From assembly GCA_002293265.1 (NCBI GenBank), contig DBCW01000128.1, forward strand, positions 6,029-17,782: a stretch of 11,754 nt of DNA, written 5' to 3'. The DNA is from Eggerthellales bacterium UBA948. Lineage in GTDB: Bacteria; Actinomycetota; Coriobacteriia; Coriobacteriales; UBA8131. Below are positions 1 through 6,300 of the stretch, in pieces. The notes beneath the pieces were generated by a model. That model was given only the letters and a program-made list of their open reading frames with translations. It made no database searches and was not told where the DNA came from. The position numbers and the translations under genes are program-made. The stretch's first letter is position 1. Every line of letters starts with the position of its first letter.

Positions 1-384
1 CTTGGGCAGACCCTTGCTTATCAGGTTGGTCAAATAGACATCGTGCTGCCCGAAGAAACGCAAGGCATGTTGCCTCAAGCCGGCAAAGACTACGTGACAC
101 TCGTTACTTGTACACCGTATGCAGTTAATACGCATCGGTTATTGGTGAGAGGGGAGCAGGTTCCCTTTGTTCAATCAGAGTATGAAACTGCTACAGAGCA
201 AGGAGCACAAGGAATGTCATTTGCCGGAGTTGATACGCGTGCGGTTTTGATAGGTTTGGCAGCGGCAGTTGTGATAGTTGGCGCAGTTAACGTGGTTTTG
301 TTTGTGCGTCGCAAAAAGAAACAAGTAGCTCTGGCTCCAATAGTACGTTATGTATCAAGCGATAAATATGAGGAGTTGCCATGA
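1..384 (+). CDS. Class C (pilin-type) sortase, C-terminal part, cut by the window edge
   Basis: The reading frame is open from base 1, giving the last 127 residues of a class C sortase. These enzymes join pilin subunits by transpeptidation at the outer face of the membrane. The signature stretch TLVTCTPYAVNTHRLLVRG holds the catalytic cysteine (codon 109-111) and the catalytic arginine nine residues later (136-138). The catalytic histidine and lid lie upstream, outside the window. After the catalytic domain comes a polar linker, then a hydrophobic segment (fragment residues about 81-102) and a basic RRKKK tail. This is the C-terminal membrane anchor typical of class C. The stop codon overlaps the start of the next sortase gene (ATGA), so the two are almost certainly co-translated. 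The family call is secure; the pilin substrate cannot be seen. Confidence 0.93.
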   Translation, partial: LGQTLAYQVGQIDIVLPEETQGMLPQAGKDYVTLVTCTPYAVNTHRLLVRGEQVPFVQSEYETATEQGAQGMSFAGVDTRAVLIGLAAAVVIVGAVNVVLFVRRKKKQVALAPIVRYVSSDKYEELP

Positions 385-1112
385 ATGAGCAATCAAAGGG
401 GAAAGGACGAAAAAAACTACTTGTTGCTCTAATAGCTGCGGTGCTATTGGTTATAGGAATTGGTGTGATCGTACTTCCGTATGCGCAACAAGCAATATTT
501 GATTGGCAAGTTGAGCAAGACTACAAGCGCTTTATGACAGAAATCTCGCGTGATGGTCTTGAAGATGATGCACAAAACATGCCCTATGCAGAGCTTTACG
601 AAAAGATACAAGCCTACAACAAGCAACTCTATGCTGAGGGGCAAGCAAAGCTCATAGACCAAGCATCTTATGAACAACCCAGCTTCAATTTAAGCGAATA
701 CGGATTTGCAGAAAACATAATCGGCTACATTAAGATTCCCAAGATAGATGCCACTTTGCCAATTTATCTGGGAGCCAGTCAGGCAAATATGGAAAAAGGC
801 GCGACCCACCTAAGCCAGACCTCGCTACCAATAGGCGGCATAAACACCAATAGCGTCATCTGTGCTCACAGAAACTACTACGGTGCCGAACTCTTTACAC
901 GACTACCGGAGCTTACAGCAGGTGACGAGGTAATAATCACCAATCTCTGGCAAACCATAACCTATGAGGTGACGACAACCAACACAATACAAGCAAACGA
1001 CGTAGACAGTATAAAGATCCAAGAAGACCAAGACTTGCTCTCACTTTTTACCTGCTACTATTCAGGCGACAGAAAAGACCGCCTGGTAGCCTACTGCCAG
1101 CGAGTGGATTAG
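381..1112 (+). CDS. Second sortase, class C-like, without C-terminal membrane anchor
   Basis: This is a 243-residue sortase. Residues 12-33 form one N-terminal membrane segment after a basic start (KGKGRKK), followed by helical residues 40-90. The core begins at IGYIKIPKID (114-123) and continues with LPIYLGAS and TSLPIGGINTNSVICAHRNYYG. The catalytic residues fit His163, Cys225 (SLFTCYY) and Arg234, with the same Cys-to-Arg spacing of nine as in the preceding sortase. The protein stops soon after at residue 243, so the C-terminal membrane segment of class C is absent. No DPW/DPF lid motif is visible in residues 80-115. The motif order and PIGG/SVICAH block are closest to class C, but the topology suggests a housekeeping-like or accessory partner that may attach fibres to the wall. 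The start overlaps the upstream stop by four bases. Confidence 0.9.
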   Translation: MNEQSKGKGRKKLLVALIAAVLLVIGIGVIVLPYAQQAIFDWQVEQDYKRFMTEISRDGLEDDAQNMPYAELYEKIQAYNKQLYAEGQAKLIDQASYEQPSFNLSEYGFAENIIGYIKIPKIDATLPIYLGASQANMEKGATHLSQTSLPIGGINTNSVICAHRNYYGAELFTRLPELTAGDEVIITNLWQTITYEVTTTNTIQANDVDSIKIQEDQDLLSLFTCYYSGDRKDRLVAYCQRVD

Positions 1113-1119
1113 CGTAGGA

Positions 1120-1204
1120 AAAGTGTGGCGCGAACTAAAGGCTCGCTTCTAAGACAGCCAAACTTGGTTATCTTAGGAGCGAGTCTTTACTTGCGCCACA
1201 CTTT
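1120..1204 (+). terminator. 85-nt almost perfect stem-loop after the sortase genes
   Basis: Outer arms 1120-1131 and 1193-1204 (AAAGTGTGGCGC and its complement) pair perfectly over 12 bp. After a one-base bulge and a mismatch, 1136-1154 pairs with 1171-1189 over 19 bp, and 1156-1160 pairs with 1165-1169 around an AACT loop. The non-Watson-Crick pairs inside the long stem are G-U only when the top strand is transcribed, which favours an RNA role for the rightward transcript. There is no U-tract after it, so it may be a 3' stabilising or processing hairpin rather than a classical terminator. A palindromic repeat element is the alternative. Confidence 0.6.
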
Positions 1205-1224
1205 CGCAAGCAAGCATGTCATCC

Positions 1225-1252
1225 TTGCCTTTTTGAAGAAAAGCTATAAAAT
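1225..1252 (+). promoter_or_regulatory. Candidate promoter for the AAA ATPase gene
   Basis: TTGCCT (1225-1230) and TAAAAT (1247-1252), separated by 16 bases, are a plausible -35/-10 pair between the sortase hairpin and the ATPase gene. The -10 lies in the first of the 10-bp phased units. This is a sequence match only; TATAAA at 1305-1310 is too close to the start codon to be a likely -10. Confidence 0.35.
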
Positions 1253-1310
1253 GCTAAAGAAGACTAAAGAAGACTAAAAGAGACTAAAAGATGTTAAACG
1301 TGGCTATAAA
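1241..1310 (+). repeat. Seven phased 10-bp units (consensus AGACTAAAAG) upstream of the ATPase gene
   Basis: Cut every ten bases from 1241, the sequence reads as related units: AAGCTATAAA, ATGCTAAAGA, AGACTAAAGA, AGACTAAAAG (twice), ATGTTAAACG and TGGCTATAAA. The three central copies are almost identical, and every unit has a TAAA core in the same register. The period equals about one helical turn, so all cores face the same side of the DNA. This could be an operator array or an intrinsically bent leader. The array ends 15 bases before the GTG start and contains or overlaps the likely promoter. Confidence 0.75.
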
Positions 1311-1325
1311 AAATGAGGTCAAGCA

Positions 1326-2438
1326 GTGGTCATTCAAAAAAATCCATTTACGCCCACCTTTGGAAGTGAGCCGCTTTTCCTTGCGGGCAGAGAACAACTT
1401 TTAGAAGAAATTCTTGGAGGTCTGGAAAATGGGCCGGGTGACCCAAACAGAACCAGTATTTTGGTTGGCTCAAGAGGTAGCGGGAAAACTGTTCTGTTGA
1501 CAAAGATAGCCGATGAAGCCATGCAGCTAGGGTGGATTACTGCAAGTGTAACAGCTGAGCCTGACATGTTGAATAAAGTTCTTGAGCAGGTGGAGTATCG
1601 TGGAAAGGAATTTCTTCCTCCCAAGGCAAAAAGAAAGCTCTCGGAATTGCATGTTCTTGATGTAGGTTTCAGTGTGCAGCATAGCGAAGAGCGACAGCCA
1701 AGCTGGCGACTACAAATGACTCGCTATTTAGAACTCCTGGCAGAGAATCAAGTAGGCTTGCTCATCACCGTTGACGAAATTGATGCGAAGCAACCAGAAA
1801 TGGTGAAATTGGTCGCAGACTTTCAGCACTTTATTAGAGAGAAGCGAGAGGCAGCGTTCGTTATGGCCGGTCTGCCGGGGAAGACATTGCAAATGTTTCA
1901 TGACAAAAGCATTTCTTTTGTAAGGCGTTCCTTTCAGCATAAACTTGATGCAGTCAGCAAGGCGGATGTTAAAACTGCGATCAAAAAGACGATAGAGTCT
2001 TCAGGAAGAAAGATCACTGCGGAGGCTCTGGATATTGCAGCCCAATACACCAGAGGTTTTCCATTCTTGATACAGCTTGTTGGCTATCATACATGGCGTC
2101 AGTCTCCAAAAGTCAAGACCATCACTCTTGCTGATGTAGAGCAAGGAATTGAAAGTTCTGAAGAATATATGGATAGGATGATACTGGATACTACGGTGAG
2201 CGAACTTTCAGAAGGGGATATGGCGTTTCTTTTTGCTATGCTTCCCGATGAGGCTGTAAGCAGAATGAGTGATATTTCAGCGAGACTGGGTAAAACTACA
2301 AAACATGCTGCCCAATATCGTTTGCGTCTTATTAAGCAGGGAATAATAGAGGAATACGGTCGTGGTAAAGTTCAGTTTACTTTACCGCTGCTAAGAGAGT
2401 ATTTAAAGAAGAACTACGGCGAGAAGACAGAGCTATAA
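1326..2438 (+). CDS. Orphan AAA-family ATP-binding protein with C-terminal winged-helix region
   Basis: This 370-residue cytoplasmic protein begins NPFTPTFGSEPLFLAGRE, an entry seen in Orc1/Cdc6-like and related orphan AAA ATPases. The Walker A motif GSRGSGKT is at residues 48-55. The Walker B motif is LLITVDEID (145-153, acidic pair D150-E151). A strand ending in MAGLP (180-184) sits where a sensor-1 strand is expected. Residues about 230-285 form the helical lid (YTRGFPFLIQLVGYHTW). Residues about 295-362 look like a winged-helix DNA-binding domain (LGKTTKHAAQYRLRLIKQGIIE, then a basic wing). The GTG start is preceded by GAGG seven bases upstream. It is transcribed alone, between a hairpin and a 15-bp inverted repeat. 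Its biological role is not known to me. No nuclease or membrane partner adjoins it that would make it a defence system. Confidence 0.85.
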   Translation: MVIQKNPFTPTFGSEPLFLAGREQLLEEILGGLENGPGDPNRTSILVGSRGSGKTVLLTKIADEAMQLGWITASVTAEPDMLNKVLEQVEYRGKEFLPPKAKRKLSELHVLDVGFSVQHSEERQPSWRLQMTRYLELLAENQVGLLITVDEIDAKQPEMVKLVADFQHFIREKREAAFVMAGLPGKTLQMFHDKSISFVRRSFQHKLDAVSKADVKTAIKKTIESSGRKITAEALDIAAQYTRGFPFLIQLVGYHTWRQSPKVKTITLADVEQGIESSEEYMDRMILDTTVSELSEGDMAFLFAMLPDEAVSRMSDISARLGKTTKHAAQYRLRLIKQGIIEEYGRGKVQFTLPLLREYLKKNYGEKTEL

Positions 2439-2488
2439 CGAAACGTCGGTTTATAAATCCTTTGGCTAAAAAATTAAAGATTGGTAAC

Positions 2489-2530
2489 TTAAAAATAGTG
2501 TATCTGTCTTTGCATATACACTATTTTTAA
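2489..2530. terminator. Perfect 15-bp inverted repeat after the ATPase gene
   Basis: TTAAAAATAGTGTAT (2489-2503) is followed by a 12-base loop and its exact complement (2516-2530). The left arm is A-rich and the right arm T-rich, so transcripts from either strand would end in a U-run, the layout of a bidirectional intrinsic terminator. It sits 50 bases after the ATPase stop codon. Confidence 0.75.
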
Positions 2531-2536
2531 ATATCT

Positions 2537-2654
2537 GACAAAAACTGACGGGAAAGTACGATCTTGCTGTCAACTTTAAAGCATTTAATACGGCTTTTAA
2601 ATGTGTAGTTATGTGGATGTGCCCCTAAGTCGTACTTTCTCGTGATTTTTTGTC
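2537..2654. mobile_element. 118-bp MITE-like element with 25-bp terminal inverted repeats and 7-bp target duplication
   Basis: The ends 2537-2561 and 2630-2654 are inverted copies matching at 22 of 25 positions; each begins GACAAAAA or GACAAAAAA and finishes GAAAGTACGA inward. The element is flanked by the identical heptamer AATATCT at 2530-2536 and 2655-2661, as expected of a target-site duplication. The interior has no open frame of note. It contains a further palindrome, CATTTAA (2582-2588) against TTAAATG (2597-2603), so a strand can fold back almost completely. It fits a non-autonomous miniature inverted-repeat transposable element. I do not recognise the parent insertion sequence. The exact duplication length (5-7 bp) is ambiguous because of bases shared with the ends. 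Confidence 0.72.
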
Positions 2655-2661
2655 AATATCT

Positions 2662-2779
2662 TCATACACTGTCACTGAGCCAAGTAATTAACCTATAACT
2701 TACATAGTTTGATAGTTTTGGGATTTATTATTGGACTCAACGTTTGCACACAGAGTGAATTTCGATGTCAACACTAATC
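2662..2779. other. Intergenic stretch with no recognised feature
   Basis: This is AT-rich sequence between the MITE-like element and the antitoxin promoter, part of a 412-base gap without a gene. I see no open frame with a ribosome site, no toxin remnant and no stable hairpin here. Confidence 0.6.
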
Positions 2780-2809
2780 TTGCAATGTCCCCATTGGGTG
2801 TAAAATGGG
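2780..2809 (+). promoter_or_regulatory. Promoter with overlapping palindromic operator for the antitoxin gene
   Basis: TTGCAA (2780-2785) and TAAAAT (2801-2806) are a candidate -35/-10 pair with a slightly short 15-base spacer. CCCATT (2790-2795) and its complement AATGGG (2804-2809) form an inverted repeat that covers the -10. RelB/DinJ antitoxins are ribbon-helix-helix dimers that repress their own promoter through such palindromes, so this is the natural autoregulatory site. Confidence 0.5.
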
Positions 2810-2850
2810 ATTCAGAATGCGAATGAAAAGCTGAAAGAAGAGGTAGAATC

Positions 2851-3168
2851 ATGGCAGAGTCCAGACTTAGCGTTAGGGTAAATGCCGATACGAAGCAGCA
2901 AGCAGAAGCAGTGTTTGAGCAACTGGGGCTTAGTTTGAGCGCGGGTGTAAACGTTTATCTAACAAGAGTCGCTAAACTGCAAAAGATACCGTTTGATCTT
3001 AGCGTTGATGATCATAGAACAAAAGACGAAACAGACATTATCGCATCAATGAAAGCAATGGAGCTTGATGCACAGACTGCCGTTGATTCAGAGATCGCGA
3101 AGCTTAAATCAAATGAAATTCCAATAGCACTTTATGATGCAAAAAAGAAAAAAGCAAATCTAATTTAA
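2851..3168 (+). CDS. RelB/DinJ family antitoxin, apparently without a toxin partner
   Basis: This 105-residue protein has the DinJ/RelB pattern. An N-terminal strand, ESRLSVRVNADTKQQAEAVF (3-22), is followed by the helix-turn segment LGLSLSAGVNVYLTRVAKLQKIPFDLSV (25-52), which forms the ribbon-helix-helix DNA-binding fold. Family members pair with a RelE/YafQ mRNA interferase through a C-terminal extension. Here residues 53-105 form a longer than usual, charged tail ending in KKKKANLI. AGAAGAGGT lies just upstream of the ATG. No toxin frame follows: the next 160 bases hold only hairpins before the adhesin gene. It may be a solitary regulator or what remains of a broken toxin-antitoxin pair. 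The family call is good; activity against a distant toxin is unknown. Confidence 0.85.
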   Translation: MAESRLSVRVNADTKQQAEAVFEQLGLSLSAGVNVYLTRVAKLQKIPFDLSVDDHRTKDETDIIASMKAMELDAQTAVDSEIAKLKSNEIPIALYDAKKKKANLI

Positions 3169-3202
3169 GCGCAAATCCCATCTTTACATAATCTTAATGC
3201 CA

Positions 3203-3220
3203 GCGTTAACACCTTAACGC
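3203..3220 (+). terminator. Short hairpin after the antitoxin gene
   Basis: GCGTTAA (3203-3209) and TTAACGC (3214-3220) pair perfectly around a CACC tetraloop, 35 bases after the antitoxin stop. Only a weak T-rich run follows (CTATTTAATG), so termination would be inefficient. Confidence 0.45.
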
Positions 3221-3234
3221 CTATTTAATGCTAG

Positions 3235-3268
3235 CCCTAATACGATTAGCTCACCGGATTTATTAGGG
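3235..3268. promoter_or_regulatory. 8-bp inverted repeat in the adhesin leader or promoter region
   Basis: CCCTAATA (3235-3242) and TATTAGGG (3261-3268) are perfect inverted copies 18 bases apart, about 75 bases before the adhesin start. Adjacent CGATT (3243-3247) and AATCG (3269-3273) are also complementary but cannot easily form together with the first stem. This could be a regulator-binding site or a leader RNA switch. No convincing -35/-10 pair is visible nearby; TATTTA at 3300-3305 is the best -10 candidate and has only a weak -35. Confidence 0.35.
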
Positions 3269-3330
3269 AATCGGCACTTCCTTGGGTTTTCGGGGTACAT
3301 ATTTAGACATTAGGAAGAAAGGTTAGTTGG

Positions 3331-3337
3331 GGTGATC
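3331..3337 (+). promoter_or_regulatory. Extended Shine-Dalgarno GGTGATC that fixes the adhesin start at 3341
   Basis: GGTGATC continues the complement of the 16S rRNA 3' end past the usual GGAGG core. It is placed correctly for the ATG at 3341. An in-frame GTG at 3332 lies inside this site and is therefore unlikely to be the real start. Confidence 0.6.
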
Positions 3338-3340
3338 TTC

Positions 3341-6300
3341 ATGGCAACAAGACAAAAAGCAACAATTAAGAGCAAGCTGAGATCGGTCTTCATGATATTG
3401 ATGGTGCTGCTTATCCTCATTAACGTGAGCCCGTTCTATATGATTGCGACAAACAACATCTCTATTGTTAGTGCGCAAGAGACAAGCGCAGGTGAGAGCA
3501 CGGGAGAAGGTGAAGAGGTTTCGGGAGAGGATCCCGTAGTTGACAACGGCGTTACTGCCGGAGTAGAGGCCGAAGCAGAAATCGGTGTAGATACAGATGC
3601 TCCCAATCCCACCTCAGAAAGTGGAGAAGGTGCGAGCGCTAGTGAAGGAGAGTCAGCAAATTCCAATGCTACTGATGAAAATGCTCCTGAAGCAAACTCG
3701 CCGGAGGGCGATGCAGCTGAATCCGATAGCGCACAGGCCTATGATGGTGAAACAGGCACAGAGCCGCAATTAACTGAAACCGGCGAAGAGCCTGAAGCGG
3801 CTGAGCCAGACGCAGACAAAACCGAAGCGGCTGATACAAGTGCAGAGCCGGAAGCGACTGAGCCAGACGCCAACAATACTGAAGCAACTGAAACTAGTGC
3901 AGAGCCGGAAGTAGCCGAGACCGGCACGGAGCCGGAAGCGGCCGAGAACGGCGATGAGCCAGTGGCTGCTGAAACCGGCGATGAGCCGGTGGCTGCTGAA
4001 AGCGCTGAAGAACCTGAAGCGGCTGAATCAGATGTCGATAAACCGGGAACCGCAGCGGGCGATACCGCGTTTCCTCCGCTTGAGGCCGAAAACGACCAGG
4101 CATACGTTACCGGCATCAAAGTTACAGAAATCGTGGACGGCACATCTCCTTGGGATAGCGAGCAAAAAGCCGGTAACGACACCGGTGCCAACAACAAGAT
4201 CGTGCGCTCTTTTGACTCGGTGAGCTACAAGGTCTCAGTTGGCATGGCAGCAAACGATGGCTTTGGACCTTTCGGTGCCGCACACGTGCGCATGGAGTTT
4301 GTGCTTCCCGTGGCAAGTGACGTTGCCGAGTTTGACACCGCCGCTATGGGTTGGATGGATGAAAGTGCGGGATACAAGTGGTCGGTAACCACCGAGACCA
4401 GAACCATCAACGGCGTGGCAACTGCGTGTCAGGTGCTCAACTGCTACAACTATCTCTACAACGAGACCGACACGGTAATCCCCGGTGAGTTTTCGCAAAA
4501 CGTTGTTGTAAAGGTTAAGGCTGCTGCTAACGGTCAGGTGATTCAACCGCAGTTTACAGCGGGAATGGAGTGCTGCGACTGGAGTGAAGTTTTTTGCGAG
4601 GAGCACCAGCAACAGGAGAAGTGGACGACCACGGGCGACCCGGTCGTGGTGACTGCTGCACCGAAGTATAACGTGTCTCTAAAGCTGTCAGGCGAGGCAA
4701 ACACGATGTGGAAAGGTGCCAATGATTACAATACGGGCAACACAACAGGTGATTATCTAGCTGCTAATTATGGCATTGGAAGTGTTTACGGAAGGACATA
4801 TGCTTACGGCGTAACCATTATGCTCTACAACGACAATGCCAGCAAAGGAATGAAGGGTATTGAGCTTCCAAAAGGACCTATTACCTTTGATTTGACACTA
4901 TCATCTTCCTATAATCCCGATGAAAAAGGAAAACCGGATGTTGATGTTAGCAATGAGTATGCTCCACTGTTATGGGGATATGGACCATCACTTTCCTCCA
5001 AAACCACCTCTGATGGAAGACAGACTTTGGGAACAAGGGGAATGCCGACTGGCGGAGCCCCTTATGCAAACGCAACAGATTCCGCCAATGCTTATGAGCA
5101 ATCATGTTACGACAGTGGCGACTGGAAAGCAGAACAAGATGACAACACCATATCTGTTACCGTGTCCAACTATGAAATAAACACGGAAAGGTTTCCGGAT
5201 AGATTTATTTATGAATCATTTCAAAACGCCACATATGGAAAAGCTAATGTAGGAATGTTTTCAGCTGGAGAGATTTGGATTCAACAACCTTTTAACAAGA
5301 TTAATTCTACAAACACAAGCACCATTTACGATGTGGTAAATGACTATGGCTCCGGTACTTTTACATTAACTGTTGACACCAAAAATCTCTCAGCAACCTC
5401 ACTAAGCGGGAAAACACAAACTGACCCGACAGGTACAAATGGTGCACAAATGAACACTAGTGATGACCATGCTGCGTCAACTGTTTACCTTACTGTACCC
5501 GGAAACCTTACCAATCGTGTGTACTATTCTTATCCTGAAAATACGGCTGTTAATGAACGCGGCGTGGACGAAGGGTACACTCTATTTACAAATGGAAAAG
5601 ATGCAACGATTGCTGGAGCTGACGTTATGTTGGTGTCAGGTTTTTATTATCAGCCAAAGGGCGACGAAGAGAATCAGATGCAGTACGCTACATCACTAGA
5701 AAAATTTGACGGCAGTGCAATTAAGCTGACCGGAACAGTCTATAAATATGCTGATTTAGAGCTTTCTAATGTAACTTACAATGTTCTTTATGCTGCTAAA
5801 CCGGACGGCTCAAACTGGATAAATGACAATGAGTTAAAATCTGCGGATGAAGATGATTTGATTTACTATCCATCTCTGGGAGCCTTAGAAAATGATGGGA
5901 AAATTTGTGTTGCAACTTTGGCGCAGTTTTTTGGTCCATCCAGTAAGCTGGATAGCAGACATTATAAACTGGGATTTATTGCGACAGTAGAAAATAACCA
6001 AGATTTTGTCGGTGAAGTCTTAATGTTACATGAGGTGTCACGACTTTGGACAGCTATGCAGTTAGACGATGCAGCGATTGGCAGCCTTCCCTCTTGGCTG
6101 GATGGCGACACAAAACTTGCTGACTTTCCGGAGGCCGAGCATGTTAAGAACCCTGATTATACGAAAGAAAGCTACAATACAAGCGGTGCTATCGGAACAC
6201 ACGCCGGTAATTGGGAGCTTGGCGACTCTCTGCTGATAATCGGCTACAAGACCTCCATCACCAAAAACCTCGCTCAAAAGTCGAGCGGTACTGAGAAGAA

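Noticed and set aside
1120..1204. The long hairpin as a second transposable element
   Set aside because: The flanks (GCGTAGGA and CGCAAGCA) show no target duplication, and the strand-specific G-U pairs fit an RNA structure better.
1241..1310. Short tandem repeats that might suggest a CRISPR array or plasmid iterons
   Set aside because: The units are only 10 bp with no unique spacers, and no cas genes are present. The neighbouring ATPase is not a recognisable Rep protein and no DnaA boxes are seen.
1326..2438. The AAA ATPase as part of a phage-defence system
   Set aside because: There is no adjoining nuclease, reverse transcriptase, protease or membrane effector; both sides are closed by hairpins, so there is no support beyond the ATPase fold.
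3169..3331. A remnant of a RelE/YafQ toxin after the antitoxin
   Set aside because: I read the frames and saw only short, stop-filled stretches with no toxin motif.
3332..3340. GTG start for the adhesin three codons earlier
   Set aside because: It falls inside the GGTGATC ribosome site; the ATG at 3341 has correct spacing and a normal signal-peptide start.
3739..4197. A 152-residue open frame on the bottom strand across the acidic repeats
   Set aside because: It is low-complexity Ser/Ala/Gly sequence that mirrors the GC-rich repeat codons of the adhesin, with no ribosome site or homology.
4235..4612. A 125-residue bottom-strand frame inside the adhesin gene
   Set aside because: It lies wholly within a gene with clear domains; its protein has no recognisable motif and no start signal.
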